Assembly: GCA_030429705.1 (NCBI GenBank)
Contig: JAUIES010000001.1
Coordinates: 310,001-374,000 of the forward strand
DNA: 64,000 nt
Reading direction: 5' to 3'
Source: Phycisphaerae bacterium
GTDB lineage: Bacteria; Planctomycetota; Phycisphaerae; Phycisphaerales; UBA1924
This document shows, piece after piece, positions 47,323-56,912 of this stretch (positions within the stretch are counted from its first letter, which is position 1; each line of letters opens with the position of its first letter). The notes beneath the pieces are model-generated. The model was not told the origin of the DNA and did no database searches. It saw nothing but the letters and a program-made list of their open reading frames with translations. Made by a program: the position numbers and the translations under genes.

Positions 47323-48447
47323 TTACTTCTGGCGTATACGCCCGACGAGCGTCGAAGCCTGCACCTGCACACCACGAACCATGCTCTTGAGCGCTTCGCG
47401 GTTCGGTGCGTAATCGAGAGCCGTCTGCAGATCGATCCACTCGTCATTTACAAGTTTGCCGAGTGATTGCGTAAAACTGTGCATGCCCTCGCCGGTGCTT
47501 TGGTTGATGACCGCTGGCAGGTCGTCATCTTGCCCTTCTCGAATGCGTTCACGAACTGTAGAGTTGTTGATAAGTACCTCGGTCGCCGGGACAACGCCAA
47601 CCTCAAAGCCGTCAACCGCAGGCATGAGCCTTTGAGCGCAAATAGCGCGCAAACTTGCGGATAGTGAGCCTCGAATGAAATCGCGTTCTGATTCGGGGAA
47701 GAACTCAAGCATACGGCCGAACGACTGCGCGACATCGGCGGTGTGCAGCGTGGCGAACACGAGGTGACCTGTCTCGGCTGCCTGAATCGCAGCCAGCACC
47801 GTTTCCTGATCGCGCATCTCGCCAACGAAGATCACATCCGGATCTTGCCGCACCACAGCGCGAAGGGCGAGCGCAAAGTCCGGCACATCGATCCCGATCT
47901 CGCGTTGCGACACGATCGCCTTGGCGGAGTTGAACCGATATTCGACCGGGTCTTCGATCGTAATGATGTTGACGCCGCGCGTCTTGTTGATCTGGTCGAC
48001 CATGGCTGCGAGGGTCGATGACTTGCCAGACCCGGTTGTGCCGACGATCAGCACGAGACCTTCATGCGATTCGGTGACCAACTTCTCATATACCGGCGGC
48101 AGGTGCAACTCGGCATAACTGGGGATCTCGGCCCGCACGCGTCGAATCGCTGCGTGTGTGTGATTACCCGAGCGAAACATGTTGACTCGGAATCGATCGC
48201 CATCGGGCAAGTGCCACGCGAAGTCAAGGTTGCCGACCTCCCGAAACTTCGCTGCCTGAGCCTCATCAATGATGGGATCGAGCAGATGGTCGGCTTCTTC
48301 TTCTGTCACGGGATCGTGGTGAATGGGTTTGAGCCGCCCGGCGATTCGGTAGGTCGGCGGGATTCCGACTTTGATGTGCAGGTCGGATGCTTCGAGTTGC
48401 CTCATCGCACCGAGTAATTTCTGAATGCTGATGCTTCCCGAGATCAT
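47323..48447 (-). CDS. pilT: PilT twitching-motility retraction ATPase
   Basis: A 374-residue protein with AGGGG upstream of the ATG at 48447. It follows the PilT layout: N-terminal domain ASDLHIKVGIPPTYRIAGRL, Walker A GTTGSGKS (136-143), Asp box IITIEDPVEY, Walker B region RQDPDVIFVGEMRDQET, and the His box ATLHTADVAQS. It drives type IV pilus retraction as a hexamer at the inner membrane. Pilus assembly genes (pilB, pilC, pilM) are not adjacent. The secretin and pseudopilins elsewhere in the window could belong to the same machine, but this is inference. Confidence 0.93.
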   Translation of the reverse strand: MISGSISIQKLLGAMRQLEASDLHIKVGIPPTYRIAGRLKPIHHDPVTEEEADHLLDPIIDEAQAAKFREVGNLDFAWHLPDGDRFRVNMFRSGNHTHAAIRRVRAEIPSYAELHLPPVYEKLVTESHEGLVLIVGTTGSGKSSTLAAMVDQINKTRGVNIITIEDPVEYRFNSAKAIVSQREIGIDVPDFALALRAVVRQDPDVIFVGEMRDQETVLAAIQAAETGHLVFATLHTADVAQSFGRMLEFFPESERDFIRGSLSASLRAICAQRLMPAVDGFEVGVVPATEVLINNSTVRERIREGQDDDLPAVINQSTGEGMHSFTQSLGKLVNDEWIDLQTALDYAPNREALKSMVRGVQVQASTLVGRIRQK

Positions 48448-48570
48448 GGAAACCCCTTTCGTCGCAGAACGCAACAGAGAACAGGTCAGATCCATCCGTA
48501 TTCTACAGCATTTGACGATGCCTGCTCGTGGGCGAGCGAAATCGGTCAAATAGGCGTTGATTGGGCTTCG

Positions 48571-49575
48571 ATGACCGAGGACCGTGCACCTACCATGCAT
48601 CACATGAGCAAGCTCCGCACCGAACTCCCGGATTCTCGACGCTCGCCGCGATTTGCCGGTGTCTCGACTTTCTGCCGATATCCAAGGCTTGAAGATGTCA
48701 AACCCGAGTTCGCACCAGTCGATTGGGCAATCTATGGCGTGCCTTACGACACAGGTGTGACCTATCGCCCGGGTGCTCGATTTGGACCGCGCGCCATCCG
48801 CGATGCGTCGCAGTATGTCAAACGCTATTCCGTGCCGCACGAACTTGATCTGTGCGAAGTTTTGAGCCTGGCCGACGCTGGTGACGCGCCGGTTCAGCCC
48901 TATCACCCGGCTGAGAATCTGGAAACCGTCGCCAACTGGGCTGCCGACCTCGGTGACCCGTCGCATACGAAACTGCTCGCCATCGGTGGCGACCACTCCA
49001 TCGCCTACGCGAATGTCGAAGCCACCTGGCGCAGACAAGGCTCACCCAAGGGCGGGCTCGCGCTCATCCATTTCGACAGCCACCTCGACACGGTCGATGC
49101 CGTCTGGGGCGAACGATGGGGACACGCCTCGCCATTCATCCGCGCCATCGAACGCGGCATCATCGACCCCAAACGCATGATCTCGATTGGCATCAAGGGT
49201 CCGCTCAACACCGCAACCGATCTCGACTTCGCCAAAGAGCACGGCGTGACCATCATCACCCGCGAAGACTGGCTGAGCACAGGGCCTGCAACACTCAAGG
49301 CATTTCTCAAAACGATCGCCGACGACCCGGCGTACATCACTTTCGATATCGATGCCATTGACCCAGCGTTTGCGCCGGGCACCGGCACACCGAGCATCGG
49401 CGGGTTCAGTTCCACCGAAGCGCTCGCCATGCTCAGGTCGTTGTCAGGACTCCAGGTCTGTGGCGGTGATGTTGTTGAAGTGTTGCCTGACCGTGATGTC
49501 GCGGGCAACACGGCGTTGCTGGCTGCCCATATTGCGTTTGAGATCCTGTGCCTCAGTGCCGTGGTTAGCCGATAA
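48571..49575 (+). CDS. Agmatinase/ureohydrolase (arginase family)
   Basis: A 334-residue Mn-dependent hydrolase. Metal-ligand motifs are GGDHS (139-143), DSHLD (169-173; D-A-H-x-D in most) and TFDIDAIDPAFAPGTGTP. GVPYDTGVTYRPGARFGPR is characteristic of SpeB-type agmatinases, which form putrescine from agmatine. Formiminoglutamase or guanidino-acid hydrolase cannot be excluded. The start could also be an ATG at 48595 or 48604. No arginine decarboxylase gene is in the window. Confidence 0.9.
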   Translation: MTEDRAPTMHHMSKLRTELPDSRRSPRFAGVSTFCRYPRLEDVKPEFAPVDWAIYGVPYDTGVTYRPGARFGPRAIRDASQYVKRYSVPHELDLCEVLSLADAGDAPVQPYHPAENLETVANWAADLGDPSHTKLLAIGGDHSIAYANVEATWRRQGSPKGGLALIHFDSHLDTVDAVWGERWGHASPFIRAIERGIIDPKRMISIGIKGPLNTATDLDFAKEHGVTIITREDWLSTGPATLKAFLKTIADDPAYITFDIDAIDPAFAPGTGTPSIGGFSSTEALAMLRSLSGLQVCGGDVVEVLPDRDVAGNTALLAAHIAFEILCLSAVVSR

Positions 49576-49628
49576 CGCGTACACAGAACCGCCTGACCGA
49601 TTTCTTCCCTTTCAGTGTAAAGACCCGC

Positions 49629-51182
49629 GTGTACCAATCTCTCCTCAATCGCCGATACCTCACGAGCAAGATCATGCCGCTGCTGTCGCTGGTGGCTGTG
49701 CTGCTCTCGACCGCGACGATCCTCGTCACCTGGTCGGTCATGGGCGGTTTCCTGCAAACGCTCAAAGACTCAGGTCGAACGCTGATCGGCGATGTCGCAA
49801 TCACCTGGCCGAACATCGGTTTCGCACACTATGACGATTTGATCGCTCGGCTCGAAGCCCAACCTGAGGTCGCAGCCGCCGCACCGGTCATCGAGACCTT
49901 CGGCATGATCCGCCTCCCCGATGATCGACTGCAAGCGGTGTCGATCAAGGGGATCGATGGTCCGTCATTCGATCGGGTGACGAACTACGCAAGTACGCTG
50001 TTCTGGCGATCGCTCGATGAACCGACACCAAAGGACAAATCGCGCCAAGACCTTCGATTGCCGGAAAATACTGAGCGTGCGTTTCTCGACAGTGTCTACG
50101 ACAACGGCATGCAACTGACGCGCGTCGAACCGGGAGGCACCATCGAGCCCGCTGTCGTCCCCGGCATCGAGGTCACCGGACTCAACAATCGGCAACAATG
50201 GGGCGGGTACATTCCCATGGCCACGGTCCGCCCACTCGCTGATGGTGCTGTGGCTGCTGAAAATGTGTTCATGCCGCGCAATGGGCACCTGGCGATTACG
50301 CTGCTCGCGCTCGACTCGAATGGTCGATTCGCCGACGCAATCACACGGCAATTCCCGGTCGCCAACGAGTTTCAGAGCGGTATCTTCGAGGCCGACAGCC
50401 AGATCGTCCTCGCCCGGCTCGATGCGCTGCAGTCGATGCTGAATCTTGACGAAGCCCAGCGCGTCAAACCAGCCGGTCCATTCGACACCGTCATTGACCC
50501 CGAGACCGGGCAGGAAGTCCCCGCCCCCCCGACGATCATCGGCGTCGACCCTGCTCGAGTGACCAGTGTGCTCGTGCGGGCGGCCGATGGGTATGACTCC
50601 AACGCCGTCGCCAAGGTCTGCGACCGGGTCTACGGCGAGTTCGCTCGAGCCCACGCAGGAGAAGTGCCGGATGCATTCAACATCCTCATCAAAACCTGGC
50701 AGGAGAAAAACGCGACGCTGATCTCAGCCGTCGAAAAAGAAACCGGTCTGGTGCTGTTCATCTTCGGCATCGTCTGTTTCACCAATGTCTTTCTTGTCCT
50801 CTCGATTTTCTGGTCGATGGTTTCTGAGAAAACCAAGGACATCGGCATCCTGCGGGCCATTGGGGCAAGCACCGGCGGCATCGCGTGGCTCTGGATCCGC
50901 TACGGCCTCGTCATCGGCACGGTCGGCGCATCGGCCGGCGTGCTGGCTGCCTGGATCATCGTCCGCAACATCAACCCCATTCATGATTGGATTGGCCGTG
51001 TGACCGGCATCGTCATCTGGGACCCAACCGTGTACTACTTCATCGAAGTGCCGAATAAAGTGGACTGGGTTCACGCCGTCTTTGTGTTTCTCGCGGGTCT
51101 CGCGACTTGCTTGTTCGGAGCGGCGATTCCGGCGATTCGGGCGGCCACCATGGACCCGGTGAAAGCGTTGAGGTTTGAGTGA
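49629..51182 (+). CDS. LolC/E-like ABC transporter permease
   Basis: A 517-residue GTG-start protein. N-terminal RRYLTSKIMPLLSLVAVLLS is the LolC/E-type first helix. A large periplasmic domain (~60-350) follows, with C-terminal FtsX helices including SEKTKDIGILRAIGASTGGI, and the usual end AATMDPVKALRFE. It probably extracts or exports lipoproteins or lipids with the ATPase encoded by the next gene, whose GTG start overlaps this stop by 4 bp. Confidence 0.9.
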   Translation: MYQSLLNRRYLTSKIMPLLSLVAVLLSTATILVTWSVMGGFLQTLKDSGRTLIGDVAITWPNIGFAHYDDLIARLEAQPEVAAAAPVIETFGMIRLPDDRLQAVSIKGIDGPSFDRVTNYASTLFWRSLDEPTPKDKSRQDLRLPENTERAFLDSVYDNGMQLTRVEPGGTIEPAVVPGIEVTGLNNRQQWGGYIPMATVRPLADGAVAAENVFMPRNGHLAITLLALDSNGRFADAITRQFPVANEFQSGIFEADSQIVLARLDALQSMLNLDEAQRVKPAGPFDTVIDPETGQEVPAPPTIIGVDPARVTSVLVRAADGYDSNAVAKVCDRVYGEFARAHAGEVPDAFNILIKTWQEKNATLISAVEKETGLVLFIFGIVCFTNVFLVLSIFWSMVSEKTKDIGILRAIGASTGGIAWLWIRYGLVIGTVGASAGVLAAWIIVRNINPIHDWIGRVTGIVIWDPTVYYFIEVPNKVDWVHAVFVFLAGLATCLFGAAIPAIRAATMDPVKALRFE

Positions 51183-52300
51183 ACAAGCAGCCTTCAGCCA
51201 TTTCCCAAATACGTTGGATACTGCTCTTGGCAGGGCTCGTACTCCTAGCCGGAGGAGCTTGGCTCGCATTGGGTTTTACTCCCCCAACTGGCATGTCCCA
51301 GTTCTGGAGCAAGGTACTGAAACGATGGATACTTGTCCTTTGTGTTCCAGGGTTCGTAGTTGTTTTCGTTTCAATCGTTCCAGCATGGCGTGCGTTGCGT
51401 GGCATTACGGATGATCAGGATGAAACCCACGATGTTGGGTTTACCAGCCGAGTTCCTCACTCAAACGCACCGGTCCCAACCGGCCCCATCCTCTCCGCTC
51501 GCAGCATCCACAAGACCTATCGCCTCGGCCGCGTGGGTGTCCCGGTCCTCCGCGGCGTCGACCTCGAAGTCGAACGCGGCTCATGGATCGCCGTCCTCGG
51601 TGCATCGGGCTCGGGCAAATCCACACTCCTCCACCTGCTCGGCGGGCTCGACCGCCCGGACACACCTGCCAAGTCTGCACGACATTGTCGCCGCTGCGGC
51701 TACAGCCGGGCCGGACTTTCGAACGACACACGATGCCCGGAGTGCGACGAACCGCAACGCACGCTTGCCCCCCCGCACATCGTCTATGAAGGCCGCGAAC
51801 TGTCCGGCATGTCCACCGCCGAACTGGACCGCTATCGCAGCGGAACCGTGGGCTTCGTCTTCCAGTTCTATCACCTGCTGCCGGAACTGTCGGTCCTTGA
51901 AAATGTCACCATCGGTGCGATGGTGCTGCACGGGCGGTTTGGGTACATGAAGGCGCGCAGCGAAGCCCGCGACCGGGCCCGCGAACTGCTCGATACCTTC
52001 GGCCTCGGCCATCGCCTGCGCCACAGACCGCGTGAACTCTCGGGCGGCGAACGCCAGCGCGTCGCCATCGCCCGAGCCCTGATCAACCGCCCAAAGATCC
52101 TGCTGGCCGACGAACCGACCGGCAACCTCGACCGAACGACGGGGGGGAGTATCCTCGACGCAATCGAGAGCATCCAGCAGGCCGAGGGGCTGACCATGGT
52201 GATGGTGACCCATGACCCGACCATCGCCGAGCGAGCCGCACGGACTGTGAATCTGGTTGACGGTGTCGTCGTTGACAAACCGGTCTTCGAGGAGTCATAA
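51179..52300 (+). CDS. LolD-like ABC ATPase with N-terminal membrane helices and inserted zinc ribbon
   Basis: A 373-residue protein. Residues 12-33 and 50-69 are transmembrane helices, which are absent from ordinary LolD. The ATPase domain begins about residue 105: Walker A GASGSGKS (141-148), Q-loop Gln229, signature LSGGE (287-291), Walker B ILLADEP (307-313). Between Walker A and the Q-loop is a four-Cys zinc-ribbon-like insert, C-x2-C (170, 173) and C-x2-C (186, 189). The partner permease is the preceding gene. Typical LolD is ~230 residues. Confidence 0.9.
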   Translation: MNKQPSAISQIRWILLLAGLVLLAGGAWLALGFTPPTGMSQFWSKVLKRWILVLCVPGFVVVFVSIVPAWRALRGITDDQDETHDVGFTSRVPHSNAPVPTGPILSARSIHKTYRLGRVGVPVLRGVDLEVERGSWIAVLGASGSGKSTLLHLLGGLDRPDTPAKSARHCRRCGYSRAGLSNDTRCPECDEPQRTLAPPHIVYEGRELSGMSTAELDRYRSGTVGFVFQFYHLLPELSVLENVTIGAMVLHGRFGYMKARSEARDRARELLDTFGLGHRLRHRPRELSGGERQRVAIARALINRPKILLADEPTGNLDRTTGGSILDAIESIQQAEGLTMVMVTHDPTIAERAARTVNLVDGVVVDKPVFEES

Positions 52301-52366
52301 CCCCTTCAGCGTGCGCGGATATGGTTCTGTTGAACAGGCCTTTTGTACAAGCGGTATGATTTCGCG

Positions 52367-52873
52367 ATGCACGAGGTCACACTTCCTCAGTCTGTCGAAC
52401 CCGTTGTTCCCGGCGTATGTGTTGGATGCGGTGAAGCTCCCGATTCTGTGCGTTTCGTTCGCGTTGCCCCCCTTGCATTTATTGCATTCCTTGCCCCTTT
52501 TCCATTACCCGGCTCGCGCTTGGTGCACGCCCCCATTTGCCGTTCGTGCCGCGCACGCGACCGCCGCCAACTCATGCGCGACAATCTCTTGGGCTTCCCT
52601 ATTTTCTTCGCCTTTTTGCTTGGGTCGATCTGGTTGTTCAGATCGCTCCTCCCGTACCCGTGGTGGTTCGTGCCGGCGATCATCGTCTTGTTTATCGTGA
52701 TCTGCATTCTTGCAGTCGCCTTCGGAGACCCCTCGATGGTCGCTCGGCGCGTCGACTCCAACATTGTGTACGGCTTCCGGAGTCCATACGGAGCGACCCG
52801 TTTTGCCCGCCTAAACGGAACGCGGATCACCCGTCACGAAGCCCCTACCTTCAACTGGCGAGAGCAATTCTGA
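52367..52873 (+). CDS. Two-helix membrane protein with Cys motifs
   Basis: A 168-residue protein from the ATG at 52367. A C-x2-C (CVGC) near the N-terminus and a second pair (CRSC) around residue 54 could bind zinc. They flank a short hydrophobic stretch (LAFIAFLAPFPL). Two membrane helices follow (LGFPIFFAFLLGSIWLF and WFVPAIIVLFIVICILAVAF). The layout suggests a zinc-ribbon membrane protein. No family recognised. Confidence 0.65.
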   Translation: MHEVTLPQSVEPVVPGVCVGCGEAPDSVRFVRVAPLAFIAFLAPFPLPGSRLVHAPICRSCRARDRRQLMRDNLLGFPIFFAFLLGSIWLFRSLLPYPWWFVPAIIVLFIVICILAVAFGDPSMVARRVDSNIVYGFRSPYGATRFARLNGTRITRHEAPTFNWREQF

Positions 52874-52946
52874 CTGACTCGTTCGGTTGCTGATTCAACG
52901 AATTTGCGATTCGCCGTTCGTCGCTCTTTCCACCTACCATCGCCTC

Positions 52947-53858
52947 TTGTCCACGCCCCACACCGAGCACGAACTTCGCACCGGCCGCGCCGGGTTTGCC
53001 TTTGGCGTGGCTGCCTTCATGTGGTGGGGTGTGGTGATGACGCTCTACCTCGCCGCCGTCAAAGCCGAACCGGTCGAACAGTTGATCCAAAGGATCTGCT
53101 TCGGCGTGCCCAGCGTCCTGCTGCTCGTTGCCTTGATGCGCCAGTTTCCGCAGCTCGCCAAAGCCCTGCGCAACAAGCGCGTCATGTTGCTCCTGCTCGC
53201 GTCAACGGTCCTGATCGTCCTCAACTGGTCGGCGTTTATCTATTCTGTGTCCGCCGATCGCCTGATGGACGCAAGTCTCGGGTATTACGCCACGCCGCTC
53301 GTTTCGATCGCGCTGGGCGTGATCTTTCTCGGCGAACGCCTCGGCAAGTTGGAGTGGATCGGTGTGGCGCTTGCGGTCGCGTCCGTGGCGCTTGCCACAT
53401 GGGAGCGTGGCGCCCTGCCCTGGATCTCGATCACTCTCATGTTCGCATTTGCGGGCTACGGACTGATCCGCAAACGCGTTGACGCGGGTCCATTGGTTGG
53501 GCTCACGATCGAGATGATGATCGCACTGCCGTTCGCGGCCGCTGCATACTTCTGGCTCGCTGCACAAGACCGGGCTGCCATTGTCTCTGCCCCCCCATCG
53601 CAACTCGCCCTGATGGCGATCGCCGGGTTCATGGTGATCGCACCCCTCGTTTGGTTTTCCGCGGCTGCCCGTCGACTTCGCCTGGCGACGCTGGGCATCC
53701 TCCAATACATCTCGCCGACTGCGCAGATGATCATCGGGCTTATCAAAGGTGAAGAGATCTCGCCCGTTCGCATGGCGGCGTTCGTCCTGATCTGGATTGC
53801 CCTGTTTTGCTATTCGTACAACTCGATTCAGCGCAGCCGCCGCTCGCGCAAAACCTGA
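52947..53858 (+). CDS. RarD-like EamA-family permease
   Basis: A ~303-residue polytopic protein with about ten helices. RarD-type signatures are FGVAAFMWWGVVMTLYLAAV, RICFGVPSVLLLV, LNWSAFIYSV and LGYYATPLVSIALGVIFLGE. The family is drug/metabolite exporter-like. No ATG fits ahead of the first helix; I chose the TTG at 52947, but the start could be the TTG at 52887. Confidence 0.85.
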   Translation: MSTPHTEHELRTGRAGFAFGVAAFMWWGVVMTLYLAAVKAEPVEQLIQRICFGVPSVLLLVALMRQFPQLAKALRNKRVMLLLLASTVLIVLNWSAFIYSVSADRLMDASLGYYATPLVSIALGVIFLGERLGKLEWIGVALAVASVALATWERGALPWISITLMFAFAGYGLIRKRVDAGPLVGLTIEMMIALPFAAAAYFWLAAQDRAAIVSAPPSQLALMAIAGFMVIAPLVWFSAAARRLRLATLGILQYISPTAQMIIGLIKGEEISPVRMAAFVLIWIALFCYSYNSIQRSRRSRKT

Positions 53859-53864
53859 ACAAAA

Positions 53865-53894
53865 CGAAAGGGGACGACCGAAGCCGTCCCCTTC
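53865..53894 (-). terminator. Rho-independent terminator between convergent genes
   Basis: A stem AAGGGGACG (53869-53877) / CGTCCCCTT (53886-53894) is followed on the minus strand by TCGTTTT. It can serve the minus-strand giant protein gene and, in reverse, the RarD-like gene. Confidence 0.75.
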
Positions 53895-53918
53895 CTCTCC
53901 TCCACGACTCATCTGTAT

Positions 53919-56807
53919 TTACGGACAGCCGGCCGTGAAATCACTCAGGAACTCGAGCACATCAAAGAAGTCGATCATGCCGTCGCAGGTGAAGTCTGCA
54001 CGCAGTTCGCCATCGGTGAATGCACCGAGATACGCCAGCACATCGAAGAAATCGAGGTTGCCATCGGGGTTGAAGTCGGCCCGGCAGCCGCCGATGCAGA
54101 GCTGACCGCCTGCATACGCGATGCACTGCTGCCCGCCACCGAACAGACTGTTCAGGTGAACCCACGCCGATCCATCCCATGCATAGGTTTCGATGTCGTT
54201 GAGCACAAGCGTTGCGTTGGCTGCGATCTCGAGCCCGGCTGCGCCGTCAATGCCGGTGATGTATAGGGCTTCGGGCACGCCGCCGGTGCGGTTGTTATTG
54301 TTGTAGCAGTCACGCAGTTCAACCACGGTTTGGAAGCCGCCCGCGTCACCGATCGTGAGGTGCCCGATCCTGAAATCATTGAGTTCGGATCCATCGACCG
54401 GCATGCCAACATCTTCTGAAGCAACTTCGAGCAATTTGATCCCGGCGCCATTCATGACGAGTGTACTGTCGGTGAAGCCGTACCCGTTTGACGCGCCCGT
54501 CGCTGTGCTGAGCATATCACCGCCACAGACGATTGTACTTCCGTTGGCAGCGGAGAGGGCGTGTCCCCGCGCAATGCAATCGGCACCGAACAGAACTGTC
54601 CCCCCCTGAGCAGCGATAATCGAGATATTAACATCGCACGCCTGCAGACCGGACAGGTCAATCGTCCCGTCAAATGCATAGAAATACGCACGGCGACCAT
54701 TTTCAAAGGTCCCCATGATGTGCGAAACATTGCTCATGTCGAGCGTTGCTCCGTCATACCATGCATGAAAATCAACATTCAACCCAGTGCCGACGCTGAT
54801 GGTATCGAGCGATGTCATGTCCAACAGCGTTCCGGCGTTGTACGCGCCAAACGCGGTCGAGTGCAAGGTCGGCGTGTCATAGTTCGTGATCGCACCCGGC
54901 ATGGTGAAATTGGCGCCGTTGCGAGCATAAATGCGTGCTCCGTTGGCCGATTTCAAACCGCCATGGTTGAAGGTATACGCAGCGGACAACTCGACCACCA
55001 TGTCGTCGATATCCGTCAAGCCGGGGACATTGAGCGTGCCGCCGTTATAGATCTCAAGATACTCAAGATTGGCAAACTCAGCCGTTGGGGAAACGGTGAT
55101 CGTGCCGTTGCTATCCACATCAAGGCGAGCCCGTGTCGCAACATTTTGCAATCCCGTGAGATCAATCGCACCGTCAAAGGCATACACATAGAACTGACCG
55201 GAACCCCCGGTCACGGTCTGTAGCCCGGACAGATCGAGCGTCGCGCCCGAATACCAAGCGTACATATTGACATTGCCGCTCACATCGAGTTCAAGAGACT
55301 GCAGCGCACTCGCATCGATATGAGTCCCTGCGTTCACCGCATGGAACGGTGTCCGCGTGTTGTATCCCACAGCCGAGTAGATCGAGTTCGGATAAACGAA
55401 CTCATGTGCGCCCGCAGCATAGAACTGCGCTCCATTCAAAGTACCACCGCCCGCGAGGTTCACCGCCGAAGTCGGTCCGCTCAGATTGAAGTAGGTCCCA
55501 TTCGCATCGACGACACCCGGCAGATTGACCACGCCGCCGTTCAGTGCATCAATGCGTTCAAGACGGTCCATGACTGCTGTGGAACTGACATTAATCGTCC
55601 CGTTCAGGTCTGTATGGAGCCGAAGACGGGGTACAACGAGGTCGAGATCGGTCAAATCGATCGTGCCGTCATATGCGTAGACATACAGAAAACTGTTGTC
55701 GCCTGTAACGGTGTCAAGGCCGGACAGGTCGAGTTGCGCCCCGCCGTACCAGGCGTACAAGTTCATCTGGGCGTTGTCTTGAACCTGGAGCGTTTGAATG
55801 CTGGAGGCATCAATCAGCGTACCCGGATTCTGCGCGTGAAATGATGTATACCCGCCAAAGCCATCACCTGAGTACGCACTATGCGTGGTGGTCAATGTGG
55901 CGCCACTTCGGATATCGAATCGCGCGCCGTCAATATCGGGCAAGGCACCCAGATTGATTTGTGAAGTCCCCCCTCGAATGTAGAGCACGCCGCCCAGATC
56001 TGTCACACTCTGCGCATTAATTGTGCTGTTGCCATATGCTTCGATTCTTGTCAGTCCCGGCAGCGGGGCATTCGGCAGATTGATCAAGCCATCAAGATCT
56101 GCGTGCACCCGAATCGGGCCATCTGTATTCGTTAGACTTGCGAGGTCGATGTTGCCGTCATATGCGTACAAGTACAACTGTCCTGTTCCACCCCAGGTGA
56201 TGTCGGTGGTGTTGGACAGGTCAAGCGTTCCTCCGCCGTACCACGAGTAGAAATTGGCACCATAGTTTGGCGCCAGCATGATCGTCTGTACTGACGAAGC
56301 GTCGATCGTCGATGACGCATTGCGGACATCGAGACTGAACGGACCAGTAAAGGGGGACGCATCAAACGAAGTTGAGTTCACGGTCACTGACCCGCCCGTG
56401 GTCGCATGCAACTGTCGAACATTCAACGCGTCAAACCCACCCGGGTTGGTGAACTCGATGTTTCCGCCAAAACAGCGAATATACGCACCATCGACCATGG
56501 CGTTGCCCAGAACCGTCATGTTAACGCCGGTGTACAGGTCATGATACGAGGCATCACCAATCGTCAGGTCATTGATCTCGTGATCGCCCGTGTAAAGCTG
56601 CCAGCGTGTGTTGATCGATGCCGGAAAGAACAGGTTGTACGTGTCCCCGCCGCCATTAACAGGGACGACACCGATATCCCAGTTGGCTGGGTCACCGTTC
56701 AATCCCCCGCTCGGGCCGATGTAGGTCGCGTCGATTTGTCCCGCCGCTGTTCCTGCAAGAAAAGCTAAAAGAACAGCCGCACTGCTCGTTCGATAGTGAA
56801 CTTTCAT
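53919..56807 (-). CDS. Large secreted four-repeat protein with C-terminal dockerin
   Basis: A 962-residue protein with AAGGAGCGG before the ATG at 56807 and a signal peptide (AVLLAFLAGTAAG). It contains four repeats of ~165 residues starting about 169, 331, 497 and 664, each with D-x-S-[SA]-x-Q/D-[ST], '[SA]WY-x-G-[AG]-x-LD[LM]S' and '[LF]Y-x-YA[FY]DG-x-IDL'. The predicted fold is beta-helix-like. The end is a dockerin-type pair (RADFNPDGNLDFFDVLAYL, then DGMIDFFDVLEFLSDF) finishing 'GCP'. A cell-surface structural or adhesin-like role is likely. It lacks the poly-Arg CTERM tail. Confidence 0.88.
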   Translation of the reverse strand: MKVHYRTSSAAVLLAFLAGTAAGQIDATYIGPSGGLNGDPANWDIGVVPVNGGGDTYNLFFPASINTRWQLYTGDHEINDLTIGDASYHDLYTGVNMTVLGNAMVDGAYIRCFGGNIEFTNPGGFDALNVRQLHATTGGSVTVNSTSFDASPFTGPFSLDVRNASSTIDASSVQTIMLAPNYGANFYSWYGGGTLDLSNTTDITWGGTGQLYLYAYDGNIDLASLTNTDGPIRVHADLDGLINLPNAPLPGLTRIEAYGNSTINAQSVTDLGGVLYIRGGTSQINLGALPDIDGARFDIRSGATLTTTHSAYSGDGFGGYTSFHAQNPGTLIDASSIQTLQVQDNAQMNLYAWYGGAQLDLSGLDTVTGDNSFLYVYAYDGTIDLTDLDLVVPRLRLHTDLNGTINVSSTAVMDRLERIDALNGGVVNLPGVVDANGTYFNLSGPTSAVNLAGGGTLNGAQFYAAGAHEFVYPNSIYSAVGYNTRTPFHAVNAGTHIDASALQSLELDVSGNVNMYAWYSGATLDLSGLQTVTGGSGQFYVYAFDGAIDLTGLQNVATRARLDVDSNGTITVSPTAEFANLEYLEIYNGGTLNVPGLTDIDDMVVELSAAYTFNHGGLKSANGARIYARNGANFTMPGAITNYDTPTLHSTAFGAYNAGTLLDMTSLDTISVGTGLNVDFHAWYDGATLDMSNVSHIMGTFENGRRAYFYAFDGTIDLSGLQACDVNISIIAAQGGTVLFGADCIARGHALSAANGSTIVCGGDMLSTATGASNGYGFTDSTLVMNGAGIKLLEVASEDVGMPVDGSELNDFRIGHLTIGDAGGFQTVVELRDCYNNNNRTGGVPEALYITGIDGAAGLEIAANATLVLNDIETYAWDGSAWVHLNSLFGGGQQCIAYAGGQLCIGGCRADFNPDGNLDFFDVLAYLGAFTDGELRADFTCDGMIDFFDVLEFLSDFTAGCP

Positions 56808-56912
56808 TTTCCGCTCCTTGAGATCTGATTTTCTCCCACGAGACTTCATGGTACCGAGGCGTTCACTCCACTCAAGCGCTTTTTTGTCCATTCAATCACC
56901 CTACAATCCAAC

